A stretch of 39,421 bases of DNA. Origin: Sinorhizobium sp. 6-70 (lineage in GTDB: Bacteria > Pseudomonadota > Alphaproteobacteria > Rhizobiales > Rhizobiaceae). The position numbers and the translations under genes are program-made. The DNA is taken from NCBI RefSeq assembly GCF_030124375.1, contig NZ_JASKLS010000026.1, positions 1 through 39,421 on the forward strand, written 5' to 3'. Shown one piece after another: positions 1 to 11,017 of this stretch (position 1 is its first letter; each line of letters begins with the position of its first letter). A model generated the notes under the pieces. That model saw nothing but the letters and a program-made list of their open reading frames with translations. It ran no database searches and was not told the DNA's origin.

Positions 1-372
1 AGAGCGAAGGTCATCGTCGCCAGCAGCGCCGCCGCCCTCGTCAGTGATCGGGCTTATAGACCCACCACCTCCGACACGTCAACATCCATTTTCAAAAAAA
101 ATGACAGTTTTCTGACAAAGCCCGGCGGCGTAAGGCTTTGCGGGTCGAAGATTCTTTTTTCGCCGCATCCGCCGCCCTGTGGGTGCACAATTTCGCCCTC
201 ACTTCTTCACAATCGACCGATCTAAGCGGCATCATCGATGCTTCGCTACGGGGACAGACGGCGGGAGGCTTTTCTTCGCCGATTTGACTTCGACGCTTGG
301 AGGATGCACATCTTCGCGTAACGTATCGACGCAAGAATACGGCAAGTGCAATCAGGGGACATCCAGCCTGGC
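1..372. other. Upstream region of the M23 peptidase gene
   Basis: No convincing gene lies here. Bases 90-101 hold an A-rich patch. The left edge may contain the first codons of a gene on the minus strand: reading leftward from about base 44 gives a Leu/Ala-rich stretch that resembles a signal peptide and leaves the window at base 1, with an ATG at 14-12. A minus-strand promoter candidate at 53-82 would fit such a gene. A weak plus-strand -35 (TTGACT, 284-289) with a poor -10 is the only promoter hint for the peptidase gene. Confidence 0.4.
53..82 (-). promoter_or_regulatory. Candidate sigma-70 promoter for a gene running off the left edge
   Basis: On the minus strand TTGACG (82-77) is followed after 18 bases by TATAAG (58-53). 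This is a good match to a housekeeping promoter. It points left, toward the signal-peptide-like reading frame at the window edge. The gene itself is almost wholly outside the window, so the promoter cannot be confirmed by context. Confidence 0.4.
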
Positions 373-2328
373 ATGATCACCGACAAGAAAATGGTCCGGT
401 CGCTCGGCGACCAGCCTCCGATCCTTGCGGATGGCCGCCGCGCGCCCGACCGGCGCGAGATCTCGGTGCGCTGGCTGTCGGGCACGTTCCTCACCGGCAT
501 CACTTCGAGCCTGTTGATGGGCGTCGCGCTTTTTGCGGCTCTCGACGGCCGGCAGCAATTGGCGATCCCGGCCGAGGCTTTTGCAGCACTCGATCCTTCC
601 GCTCCAGGCGGCGTTCCGATCAATACCGCCAAGCGCGGCGACCGCATCCTCTCGCCAAACGTCGTCGCCAAGCCGGCCGACAAGACGGTGATGGAAGTCT
701 CGACGATGATCCACGACGGCGAAAAGGAGGTCGTCCGTCGGCAGCCCTTCGTCCACGTGAAGATGGCACTCGCGGCCAATCATCAGACGTCTGAAAACTA
801 TCCCGCATTCGACCCGCTGGCGATCTTCGCGACTGATGACGGTGACGCCGAAGCTCCGGCGGCAAGGACAGGCACCATCTACGGTTCGGATGTCGAATCC
901 GAAGTGGCGCTGAAAACCGTCGACTTTCCGCTGAAGGGATCAGGCTTGACCTTCGGCCCATCCATGTCGCTCGACGAGGTGGAGGAAAACGTCCGCACCA
1001 ATGGCTCCGTCCTGACGGAGGGCAATACGCAGGTTGCTTCGCTCTTCTATGTCGATCCGCAACGCTTCGCTTCGGATGCCGGCGATCTCGATCTGATCCA
1101 GGGGCTTTCGGCCCGGATCGTCGAGGAGAACATGAGCGTTTCGGCGTATGAGAACATCACCAAGCAGAGCACCGAATACGCCGATGACGTCATCCCGGTG
1201 CGCCGACCGACACCGATTGCGACCGTGATGGTGAATGCCGGCTATGCCACGGCGCAGGCCGAGGATGCAGGAGGCTACATCGAAGAGGCGCTCGGCGCCA
1301 AGGAACTCGCCGCCGGCGACGTCCTGCGTGTCGGCATCATTCAGAAAGGCGAAGAAGCGCGTATCGTGCGCGCCACCATCTACTCGCGCAATCGTCACGT
1401 GCTCACCATGGCCGTCGACGACAAGGGCCGTTTCGTCCCCGGTGCCGAACCGCCGAAACTCGATGCGGTCGCGACGGCTTTCGACGACAACGGCACGCCG
1501 GTCGTCACCAGCGGCCATGATCTGCCCCGCGTTTACGACGGTATCTATCGAGCCGCCCTCTCCTACGGCATGAATTCCGACATGGTGGCCCTGGTGGTCA
1601 AGCTGTTGGCAAGCAATGTCGACTTCCAGGCGCAGTTGAAGCCGACAGATTCACTCGAGGCGTTCTTCTCGGTCACCGACGAAAGCGGGCTCGCGACCGA
1701 CGACTCCGAACTTCTCTACGTGAATGCCAAGTTCGGCGATGCCGAAACCCGGTTCTACCGTTTCCAGGACCCGGACGACAATTCGATCGACTACTTCGAC
1801 ATGGACGGCAAGAGCATCCGCCAGTTTCTTTTGCGCAATCCCGTTCCGAACGGCCATTTCCGTTCCGGTTTCGGCATGCGCCGGCACCCGATCCTCGGCT
1901 TCTCCCGCATGCATACGGGTGTTGACTGGTCGGCGCCGCGCGGCACGCCGATCATCGCCGCGGGCAACGGTACGGTCGAGAAAGCCGGCTGGGACTCCGG
2001 CGGCTACGGCAACCAGACGCTGATCCGCCATGCCAACGGCTACGTCTCGTCCTACAACCACCAGAGCGCGATCTCCAAGAGCGTCAAGCCGGGCGCCAAG
2101 GTCGTCCAGGGCCAGGTGATCGGCTGGGTCGGCACGACCGGGCTTTCGACCGGTCCGCATCTCCACTACGAACTGATCGTCAATGGCAACAAGGTCGATC
2201 CCCTGCGCATCCGCCTGCCCGGCGGCAAGTCGCTCAAAGGAGAAGCGCTGGCGAAGTTCGAGAAGGAACGCGAACGGATCGATGAACTCCTCGGCAAGGA
2301 CGAGGGCAACGAGGTTGCGAGCAAGTAA
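373..2328 (+). CDS. Membrane-anchored M23 family metallopeptidase
   Basis: A 651-residue envelope protein, probably a murein DD-endopeptidase or a LytM-type activator of amidases. One membrane segment lies at about residues 35-57 after a short basic cytoplasmic N-terminus, so most of the protein should be periplasmic. A long middle part of about 420 residues resembles no domain I recognise. The C-terminal LytM/M23 domain (about 490-620) keeps the zinc ligands: HTGVD (His514, Asp518) and HLHYE (second His, 598). The catalytic set therefore looks complete and enzymatic activity is likely. I chose ATG 373, which follows AGGGGA at 354-359 at a rather long distance; a GTG at 346 in frame is the alternative and adds 9 residues. 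The gene is a single unit: a strong terminator follows and clpB converges on it. Confidence 0.9.
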   Translation: MITDKKMVRSLGDQPPILADGRRAPDRREISVRWLSGTFLTGITSSLLMGVALFAALDGRQQLAIPAEAFAALDPSAPGGVPINTAKRGDRILSPNVVAKPADKTVMEVSTMIHDGEKEVVRRQPFVHVKMALAANHQTSENYPAFDPLAIFATDDGDAEAPAARTGTIYGSDVESEVALKTVDFPLKGSGLTFGPSMSLDEVEENVRTNGSVLTEGNTQVASLFYVDPQRFASDAGDLDLIQGLSARIVEENMSVSAYENITKQSTEYADDVIPVRRPTPIATVMVNAGYATAQAEDAGGYIEEALGAKELAAGDVLRVGIIQKGEEARIVRATIYSRNRHVLTMAVDDKGRFVPGAEPPKLDAVATAFDDNGTPVVTSGHDLPRVYDGIYRAALSYGMNSDMVALVVKLLASNVDFQAQLKPTDSLEAFFSVTDESGLATDDSELLYVNAKFGDAETRFYRFQDPDDNSIDYFDMDGKSIRQFLLRNPVPNGHFRSGFGMRRHPILGFSRMHTGVDWSAPRGTPIIAAGNGTVEKAGWDSGGYGNQTLIRHANGYVSSYNHQSAISKSVKPGAKVVQGQVIGWVGTTGLSTGPHLHYELIVNGNKVDPLRIRLPGGKSLKGEALAKFEKERERIDELLGKDEGNEVASK

Positions 2329-2348
2329 CGCTCACCGCTGTAATGCGG

Positions 2349-2382
2349 AAAGGCCGCCCTCCGGCGGCCTTTTGTGTTTTTG
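2349..2382 (+). terminator. Rho-independent terminator of the M23 peptidase gene
   Basis: A perfect 10-bp stem, AAAGGCCGCC (2349-2358) and GGCGGCCTTT (2363-2372), closes a CTCC loop and runs into a T-rich tail. It starts 20 bases after the stop codon. Confidence 0.9.
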
Positions 2383-2390
2383 ATGTTCCA

Positions 2391-2494
2391 CAGCGCCGCG
2401 CGTCTGATAAGACAAGCAAAGGACGCTGTAGCGCTTTGAATTGCTGCATGTTTTATCCTTAAATCGGCGACGATGTAAGGGAAACATGCAGTAG
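2391..2494 (+). repeat. RIME-like intergenic repeat, copy 1
   Basis: Two adjacent palindromes. The first runs from CAGCGCCGCGCGTC to GGACGCTGTAG. The second has arms CTGCATGTTT and AAACATGCAG around a partly paired middle. They are joined by the spacer CGCTTTGAATTG. Near-identical modules recur at 5191, 8536, 12521, 18453 and 34505, with partial copies elsewhere. The repeat ends one base before the clpB stop codon, so it forms the 3' end of the clpB transcript and may stabilise or end it. The RIME name is from memory of rhizobial repeats. Confidence 0.85.
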
Positions 2495-2495
2495 C

Positions 2496-5102
<2,607 letters not shown>

Positions 5103-5190
5103 TCTCTACCTCCATAGCCCGGCGAGCCCATCTGCGTGGCACTGGCCGGCGTTTCAGGATCAGGCTCCCGCATTCGGCAAGCCCGTCACG

Positions 5191-5294
5191 CCAGCGCCGC
5201 TCGTCTTATCAGACGCGCAAAGATCGCTGACGCTTTGAAATGCTGCATAATTTTATCCTGAGATCGATTTCGATCTAAGGAATTATGCAGTGAG
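5191..5294 (+). repeat. RIME-like intergenic repeat, copy 2 (in the clpB upstream region)
   Basis: Same two-palindrome module and orientation as copy 1. The first palindrome starts CCAGCGCCGC; the second has arms CTGCATAATT and AATTATGCAG, extended by AGATCG/CGATCT around a short loop. It lies between the proposed clpB promoter and the clpB start codon, so it would be transcribed as part of the clpB leader. Confidence 0.85.
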
Positions 5295-5336
5295 AGCATG
5301 TCCTCGCATTGCGCGCGATCAAGTCCTCGAAGCGGA

Positions 5337-5365
5337 ATATGGGGCAGCATTTTCAGAAATTAAAG
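5337..5365 (-). promoter_or_regulatory. RpoH (sigma-32)-like promoter for clpB
   Basis: On the minus strand CTTTAAT (5365-5359) is followed after 14 bases by CCCCATAT (5344-5337). The -10 matches the enterobacterial sigma-32 consensus CCCCATNT fully, the -35 matches CTTGAAA at 5 of 7 positions, and the spacing is normal. The next gene downstream is clpB, a classic heat-shock gene. The predicted start near 5330 gives a leader of about 230 bases that includes RIME copy 2. Confidence 0.6.
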
Positions 5366-5454
5366 TGCCGCAACGGAAGGCGTTCAGGGAAATCTCGATG
5401 GGCAAGTGGCGCCTGCCTGTTCCGATCAAAGAGCGCCTCGATCATCGAGCGGTA

Positions 5455-5488
5455 GACACAAGAAAACCCGACTGCTGGCAGCCGGGTT
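5455..5488 (-). terminator. Rho-independent terminator of the DUF4167 gene
   Basis: Read on the minus strand, arms 5488-5479 and 5474-5465 (AACCCGGCTG and CAGTCGGGTT, one G-U pair) close a CCAG loop and are followed by TTTTCTTGTG. It lies about 48 bases beyond the stop codon. The rest of the 5295-5535 interval shows no credible gene. Confidence 0.8.
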
Positions 5489-5535
5489 CTCGTCAAATCG
5501 TGGCGTAGGGCCGCGCGAAACGCGGCGGAATGCAT

Positions 5536-6183
5536 TTATTCCGAGGTGGCAAGCGCCGGCGCATCGCCGGAAGCTTCTCCGCCCGGCTGGGCGTCGCCCG
5601 ATGCTTCGTCCTGCGCGCCGCGGCGCGGCTGGCGGCGCGGGCGGCTCGCGCTGCGACGGCGAGAGGCCGGGCGGCTGGACGCGGCCGCAGGGGTTTCCTC
5701 TTCCATTGCAACTTCGGCAGGTGTGCCTTCGATCACCGGCTGCGGACCGGAACCGTCGATCACCGGCTGAGGCGCGCTCACTGAAGGCTGGGCTGCAGCC
5801 GAGACAGGTGCCTCTTCGGCATAGACCTGATCCAGATCGTCCTGATCGCGGTCGACCACGTCCCTTTCCTGGTAGTCCTGGCGCTCTTCGCGCTGGAAAC
5901 GATCCTGCATCTGCGCCTGGGCAGCCGCGATGATGCGGTTGTAGTGTTCGGCGTGCTGCAGGTAGTTTTCGGCCATGACGCGGTCGCCGGAACTCTGGGC
6001 ATCGCGCGCAAGGGCGCCGTACTTCTCGGCGATGTGCTGGGCCGTACCGCGAATTTTCACGTCAGGACCGGAGCTGTCGTAAGTCCGCGTAAGCGGATTG
6101 GATCCCTTACGATTGTGATTGTTGTTTCCGTTATTGTTGTTATTTCGCCCACGGCCGCGCTTGTTTTGCTGTCCTGGCCTCAT
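5536..6183 (-). CDS. DUF4167 domain-containing protein (function unknown)
   Basis: A 215-residue protein with the alphaproteobacterial DUF4167 domain (about residues 30-95, containing the stretch GTAQHIAEKYGALARDAQ). The domain is preceded by a low-complexity Arg/Gly/Asn tract at 9-26, with runs of Asn. After about residue 95 the sequence is acidic and Gln-rich, then ends in a Ser/Arg/Ala-rich basic tail, so most of the protein should be disordered. This composition would suit nucleic-acid or ribosome contact, but the function is unknown. I chose the ATG at 6183-6181 because the family begins MRPGQQN; an in-frame upstream extension looks non-native. It is followed by a good terminator. It is separated from prmC upstream by 333 bases, so it is probably transcribed alone. 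Confidence 0.88.
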   Translation of the reverse strand: MRPGQQNKRGRGRNNNNNGNNNHNRKGSNPLTRTYDSSGPDVKIRGTAQHIAEKYGALARDAQSSGDRVMAENYLQHAEHYNRIIAAAQAQMQDRFQREERQDYQERDVVDRDQDDLDQVYAEEAPVSAAAQPSVSAPQPVIDGSGPQPVIEGTPAEVAMEEETPAAASSRPASRRRSASRPRRQPRRGAQDEASGDAQPGGEASGDAPALATSE

Positions 6184-6516
6184 TGTACATTCACCCGAAT
6201 TTTCTTGATAATGATGATCATGTGGTTCCGCATCCCGGCCGGATCTGTCCGCGCCCGAGAAAACACGCGCCGCAACAGACCGCATATAGCGATCTCGGCG
6301 CCGGCTGACGTCAAATTAACAGGTACCCGCACGAGGCACTGTCGAACCCTAGCAACTCTTTCTTGAGAGCAATCCCCGTGGCCAGGTCATACCGGAACGA
6401 ATCTTTGGTCAATGACCTTCTGCCCAGTGCGCGGGGGCAAACTAGCCCGCTTCCTTTAGGATTCCAAGCCCTTTCTTTGCCCTTCGAGAAAAGAGATGCG
6501 CCGATGCAGCATTTTT
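6184..6516. other. Intergenic region between prmC and the DUF4167 gene
   Basis: No gene is visible. On the minus strand, TTGAC (6315-6311) and CTATAT (6289-6284) match the two rhizobial housekeeping elements but sit 20-21 bases apart, so they are a weak promoter candidate for the DUF4167 gene. Around 6437-6451 a GC-rich partial inverted repeat (GCGGG and CCCGC arms) could end the prmC transcript but lacks a T-tract. Confidence 0.35.
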
Positions 6517-7398
6517 TCAACGATCGCTGCCGCATTCTCCGTCGCGCTTGAACATGAGGACCCGGTCGTTGCCACCAAGGTCCTTCGCGCTGTCGTGCAA
6601 GCGCAACCCTTGCGCCGCGAACAGCGCCGTTACCACCTGCTTTTGATCGAAACCGATTTCCAAGCCGATTACGCCGTCTGCTTCAAGATGACGATCGGCG
6701 CGAAGGGCGATGGCACGATAGGCATCAAGCCCGTCGTCTCCGCCATCAAGAGCAGCGGCCGGATCATAAAATTTCACTTCCGGCTCAAGCTCATCGACGA
6801 CTCTGGACTGGATATAAGGCGGATTTGAGACGATCACATCGAACCGCCCCTCGACCCCCTCGAACCAGTTGCTCCGAAGCGTCTGGAAGCGTCCAGCAAG
6901 GCCGTTGCGCTCTGCGTTGTCGCGTGCCGTTGCCAAGGCGTCTTCGGATATATCGGTACCAAGACCGCTGGCTTCAAGTACCTGATCGAGAAGTGCGAGA
7001 CAGATTGCCCCTGTTCCAGTGCCGAGATCGACGATCCGGCAGGCCCCCTTGCTGGCGACGATCCGCCGCATATGCGGGATCATGCAATCAACCAGCGTTT
7101 CCGTGTCCGGTCGCGGTTCGAGAGTGTCCTTCGAGAGCTTGAGGGTCAGTCCGTAGAACTCCCTTTCGCCCAGGATGCGGTAGACCGGCTCGCGCGCTGC
7201 GCGACGGTCGATAGCGGCACGGATGCGCGCCGCGACGGTGTCGTCGACCGCCTCCCCTCCTCGCACCATCAAGGCGGCAAGCGAAAGCCCCAGCAGCCCC
7301 GATATCAAATGCCGCGCATCGAGCGCCGCCGTCTCGATACCGGCGGCCTTCAGCCTGTCGCGGCTTTCGGCAAGAAGGCGGTCGAGCGTCTCGGCCAT
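6517..7398 (-). CDS. prmC: Peptide chain release factor N5-glutamine methyltransferase
   Basis: A 293-residue cytoplasmic methyltransferase that modifies the Gln of the GGQ motif in release factors and so raises their activity. The N-terminal helical domain spans about 1-85. SAM motif I is DLGTGTG at 124-130, and the substrate-binding NPPY is at 193-196 in the SNPPYIQS context typical of PrmC/HemK. The start ATG lies 6 bases after the stop of prfA, which encodes its substrate; this prfA-prmC pairing is widespread in bacteria and indicates co-transcription. Length and motifs are normal. Confidence 0.96.
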   Translation of the reverse strand: MAETLDRLLAESRDRLKAAGIETAALDARHLISGLLGLSLAALMVRGGEAVDDTVAARIRAAIDRRAAREPVYRILGEREFYGLTLKLSKDTLEPRPDTETLVDCMIPHMRRIVASKGACRIVDLGTGTGAICLALLDQVLEASGLGTDISEDALATARDNAERNGLAGRFQTLRSNWFEGVEGRFDVIVSNPPYIQSRVVDELEPEVKFYDPAAALDGGDDGLDAYRAIALRADRHLEADGVIGLEIGFDQKQVVTALFAAQGLRLHDSAKDLGGNDRVLMFKRDGECGSDR

Positions 7399-7404
7399 TG
7401 CGGC

Positions 7405-8487
7405 TCAGCCCTGCTGCTCGCCGAGAAGCGCAAGCTGGCTCGCCTGATGATCCGCCAGCAGCGCATCCACAACCTCGTCGATCTCACCTTCCATCATCCG
7501 GTCGAGCTTGTAGAGTGTCAGGTTGATGCGATGATCCGTGATGCGCCCCTGCGGGAAATTATAGGTGCGAATTCGCTCCGAGCGATCGCCGGAACCCACC
7601 TGGCTCTTGCGATCCGCCGAACGCTCGCTGTCGGCGCGCTGGCGCTCCATGTCGAAGAGCCGTGAGCGCAGCACCTGCATCGCCTTGGCGCGGTTCTGAT
7701 GCTGCGATTTCTCCGAACTCGTGACGACGATGCCTGTCGGAATATGGGTGATGCGGACCGCCGAGTCGGTCGTATTGACGTGCTGGCCGCCGGCGCCCGA
7801 AGATCGCATCGTATCGATGCGGATATCCTCGGGCCGGATCTCGATGTCGATCTCCTCAGCCTCGGGCAGTACCGCAACAGTAGCAGCGGAGGTATGGATG
7901 CGTCCGCTCGCCTCGGTCTCCGGCACGCGCTGCACCCGGTGGACGCCGGATTCGAACTTCAATCGCGAGAAAACCCCACGACCCGACACGGTGGCGATGA
8001 TCTCCTTGTAGCCGCCGGCCTCGCCCTCGCTTGCGGAAAGAACCTCGACACGCCAGCCCTTGGTCGAGGCGTAACGCTCGTACATGCGGAAGAGGTCGCC
8101 GGCAAAGAGCGCCGCTTCCGAGCCGCCGGTGCCGGCGCGGATTTCAAGAATCGCGCTTTTTTCGTCAGCCGCATCCTTCGGCAGGAGCAGGATCTGAATT
8201 TCCTGCTCAAGCGCGTCGATCTGCTCCTCGACGTCGGGCTTTTCCATCTCCGCGAGGTCGCGCATCTCCTTGTCCGTCGTCCGGTCGGAGAGCATGGCAT
8301 TGATGTCGGTAAGTTCAGCCGTCGCCTTCTCGTACGCACGGATCTTCGTCACGACCGGCTGCAGCTCGGAATATTCCGAGGCCAGTTTCACATAAACGTC
8401 CGCCGACGGCCCGGCCGACATGCGAGCTTCGATTTCACCGAACCGGCGCTCCAGTTCGCGCATCTTTTCAACGGGAAGCTTTGCCAA
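7405..8487 (-). CDS. prfA: Peptide chain release factor 1 (RF1)
   Basis: A 360-residue class I release factor that reads UAA and UAG. The peptidyl-hydrolysis loop GAGGQ has its GGQ at about 233-235. The codon-recognition region reads RVPETEASGRIHTS with the PxT tripeptide at 189-191, which separates RF1 from RF2 (SPF). The frame can be extended to a TTG at 8499. I prefer the TTG at 8487-8485, because the family starts with the AKLPVEKM-like sequence and GGAG (8497-8494) then sits six bases upstream; with the outer TTG that Shine-Dalgarno site would fall inside the gene. It belongs to the lysC-ptsP-prfA-prmC run, though a RIME repeat separates it from ptsP and may make expression uneven. Confidence 0.97.
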   Translation of the reverse strand: MAKLPVEKMRELERRFGEIEARMSAGPSADVYVKLASEYSELQPVVTKIRAYEKATAELTDINAMLSDRTTDKEMRDLAEMEKPDVEEQIDALEQEIQILLLPKDAADEKSAILEIRAGTGGSEAALFAGDLFRMYERYASTKGWRVEVLSASEGEAGGYKEIIATVSGRGVFSRLKFESGVHRVQRVPETEASGRIHTSAATVAVLPEAEEIDIEIRPEDIRIDTMRSSGAGGQHVNTTDSAVRITHIPTGIVVTSSEKSQHQNRAKAMQVLRSRLFDMERQRADSERSADRKSQVGSGDRSERIRTYNFPQGRITDHRINLTLYKLDRMMEGEIDEVVDALLADHQASQLALLGEQQG

Positions 8488-8535
8488 ATGTAACTCCAAA
8501 TGCGTTCGCCCCCGCCCGGGTGCATCCGGGCGTGG

Positions 8536-8642
8536 CTACTGCATGATTCCTTAAATCCGAATCGATTTAAGGGCAAAATCACGCAGCAACTCAAAGCTCC
8601 ACAGCGACCTTTGCGCGCCTGAATAGACGCGCGCCGCTGTAA
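8536..8642 (-). repeat. RIME-like intergenic repeat, copy 3 (inverted)
   Basis: The same module in the opposite direction: a CTACTGCATG... palindrome comes first, then the ACAGCG...CGCTGTAAG palindrome. It fills most of the gap between ptsP and prfA in an otherwise co-directional gene run. Its hairpins could act as a partial terminator or RNA-processing site there. Confidence 0.85.
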
Positions 8643-8659
8643 GGACGCTTCAATCCTGT

Positions 8660-10927
8660 CTAAACCGGTATGCCGTTCGCCGCTGCGAAATCGACAAGGA
8701 GCTGCCGAACGGACGTTTGGGATTTCACGTCGTCGAGAGCAGCTTCCAGGATTTCGGCCAGCCTGCCGGCATCGAGCGCCAAGAGCATCGCCTTGACCGG
8801 CCCGACTGCGGTCGGCGACATCGACACCGAGCGGAAGCCGAGGCCGAGCAGCGCCATCGCCGACAACGGCTTGCTCGCCATTTCGCCACAGAGCGTGACC
8901 GGCGTGTCGTTGCGCTCGCCGGCCCGCACGATATCGCGCAGGATACGCAGGAATGGCCGGTCGAGAATGTCGAAACGATCGGACACACGGGCATTGCCGC
9001 GGTCGACGGCCATCGCGAACTGGAAGAGATCGTTCGAACCGACGGAAACGAAATCCACCTCTGCCATCAGTTCGTCGAGCTGCCACATCAGCGCCGGAAC
9101 TTCCAGCATCGCACCGAACTGCAGCTTGCGCGGCAACTGCTCGCCAAGCTTCGACTGGCGCTCGATCTCCTTCTGCAAAAGTTCGCGCGCGCTCTTGAGC
9201 TCGGAGACTTCCGTCACCATCGGCAGCATCAGCTTGAGTTCAGCGCCGGCGGCTGCTCTCAACATCGCCCTCAACTGCGTGCGCAGAAGCCCGGGCCGGT
9301 CGAGCGAAAGCCGTATCGCGCGCCAGCCGAGCGCCGGGTTCTCCTCTTCCGCCGCGCGGAAATAGGGGACCACCTTGTCGCCGCCGATGTCGAGCGTGCG
9401 GAAGGTCACCGGCTTGCCGCCCGTTTGCTTCAGCACGCTGCGATAGAAGGCCTCCTGTTCCTCTGCCTTCGGCATGGTCGAAGCGATCATGAATTGCAGC
9501 TCCGTGCGGAAAAGGCCGATGCCTTCCGCCCCCGCCTCGTTCAGATGCGGCAGATCGACCAGCAGGCCGGCGTTCATCTGCAGCGTGATGCGCTTGCCAT
9601 CCTTCGTCAGCGGCTCGACATCTTTCAGCGCACGAAACTGGGCCTGCCGGCGGGCACGGAACCGCACCTTCTCCTCATAGGCCCGCTGCAGGTCGGCCAA
9701 GGGCCGCAAATGCACCTTCGCATCGTCGCCGTCGACGATGATCGCGTCGCGGTTTTCGGCAAGCGCGACCGCCCCCGCCGCCTGGCCCACGACCGGGATC
9801 CCCATGGCGCGGGCGACAATCACTACATGGCTCGTGACCGCGCCCTCTTCAAGGACCAGGCCGCGCACCCTCTCTCGCGGATAGTCGAGCAGTTCCGCCG
9901 CCCCCATAGCGCGGGCGATGATGATCGCGTCATTGGGGAAATCGGCTGCCGAAAGCCTGGCGCCATAGCCGGAAAGCTGGCGCAGCAGGCGGTTGGCAAG
10001 ATCGTCGAAATCGTGCATCCGCTCACGGAGATAAGGATCGGTGAGCCGGATCATCCGCGCCTTGGTCTCGCTCTGGACGCGTTCGACGGCCGCTTCCGCC
10101 GTCAGGCCGTTGCGGATCGCTTCTTCAAGCTTCCTCACCCAGCCGCGATCGTGAGCGAACATCCGATAGGTTTCAAGCACCGCCCGATGTTCGCCCTCCA
10201 TCGAGACTTCGCGGCGCGACAGCATGTCGTCGATCGAGATACGCAGGGAACCGAGCGCCTCTGCGAGGCGCTGCAATTCCTGTTCCGTATCCTCGTTGAG
10301 CAGGTTCGTGACGACGATCCTCGGCTCGTGCAGCACGACGTAGCCGAGGCCTATGCCTTCGCCGAAGCTGTTGCCTTCGATCGAGACCGGGCGCGAAAGA
10401 TCGAGTTCGAGCCCCGGCTTGGTGATCTTCTTCAATTCGCCGGTCGCGACCATCTCGGCGAGAACCATCGCCGTCGTTTCCAGCGCCTCGACCTCGTCCT
10501 CGCGATAGTTGCGCATCGCCTTGTTCTGCACGACGAGAACGCCGAGCGCGCGTCCCGTACGCAGAATCGGCACGCCGAGGAAGGAGTGGTAGATCTCTTC
10601 GCCCGTCTCCGGCAGGTAGGTGAAGGCCGGATGCGACTGCGCATCGGAAAGATTGAGCGGTCGTGCCGAGGCGGCGATCGTACCGACGAGACCCTGCCCC
10701 ATCTTCAACTGCGCCAGGTGGACCGCGGTCTTGTTCAGACCTTCGGTGGCGTAAAGTTCGAGCACGCCATCGGAACGCAGCACGTAGACGGAGCACACTT
10801 CCGCGACCATGTTCTGTGCGATCTGGCGCACGATCCGGTCCAGGCGCTCCTGCGGCTCAAGCGGTTCCGCCATGAGCTCGCGCAACCGCTTGAGGAGAAC
10901 GCGCGGACCTGCGGAAAGGTCTCTCAT
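8660..10927 (-). CDS. ptsP: Nitrogen phosphotransferase Enzyme I (EI-Ntr)
   Basis: A 755-residue phosphotransferase that takes phosphate from PEP and passes it to NPr in the regulatory PTS-Ntr chain. An N-terminal GAF domain (about 1-165) is the sensory part found in EI-Ntr and absent from sugar-PTS Enzyme I. The NPr-binding and phospho-His domain follows, with the active His367 in GAVTSHVVIVARAMG. The C-terminal PEP-binding barrel includes the VGSNDLFQ signature. All key residues seen are intact. The GAF domain of homologues responds to glutamine and 2-oxoglutarate, which links this gene to nitrogen status. It lies 90 bases after lysC in the same direction. GGAG sits about ten bases before the ATG. 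Confidence 0.97.
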   Translation of the reverse strand: MRDLSAGPRVLLKRLRELMAEPLEPQERLDRIVRQIAQNMVAEVCSVYVLRSDGVLELYATEGLNKTAVHLAQLKMGQGLVGTIAASARPLNLSDAQSHPAFTYLPETGEEIYHSFLGVPILRTGRALGVLVVQNKAMRNYREDEVEALETTAMVLAEMVATGELKKITKPGLELDLSRPVSIEGNSFGEGIGLGYVVLHEPRIVVTNLLNEDTEQELQRLAEALGSLRISIDDMLSRREVSMEGEHRAVLETYRMFAHDRGWVRKLEEAIRNGLTAEAAVERVQSETKARMIRLTDPYLRERMHDFDDLANRLLRQLSGYGARLSAADFPNDAIIIARAMGAAELLDYPRERVRGLVLEEGAVTSHVVIVARAMGIPVVGQAAGAVALAENRDAIIVDGDDAKVHLRPLADLQRAYEEKVRFRARRQAQFRALKDVEPLTKDGKRITLQMNAGLLVDLPHLNEAGAEGIGLFRTELQFMIASTMPKAEEQEAFYRSVLKQTGGKPVTFRTLDIGGDKVVPYFRAAEEENPALGWRAIRLSLDRPGLLRTQLRAMLRAAAGAELKLMLPMVTEVSELKSARELLQKEIERQSKLGEQLPRKLQFGAMLEVPALMWQLDELMAEVDFVSVGSNDLFQFAMAVDRGNARVSDRFDILDRPFLRILRDIVRAGERNDTPVTLCGEMASKPLSAMALLGLGFRSVSMSPTAVGPVKAMLLALDAGRLAEILEAALDDVKSQTSVRQLLVDFAAANGIPV

Positions 10928-11017
10928 CGCGTAAGGTCTCCAGTATAAGAATTACCGACGACATACATCAGGACCTACGGCCCTTCGAGCCGCGAATCCA
11001 AATCGAATGTCTGCTGT

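Noticed and set aside
5290..5508. 72-codon frame downstream of the clpB promoter region
   Set aside because: It starts within a RIME repeat, runs through a terminator hairpin and has no family resemblance.
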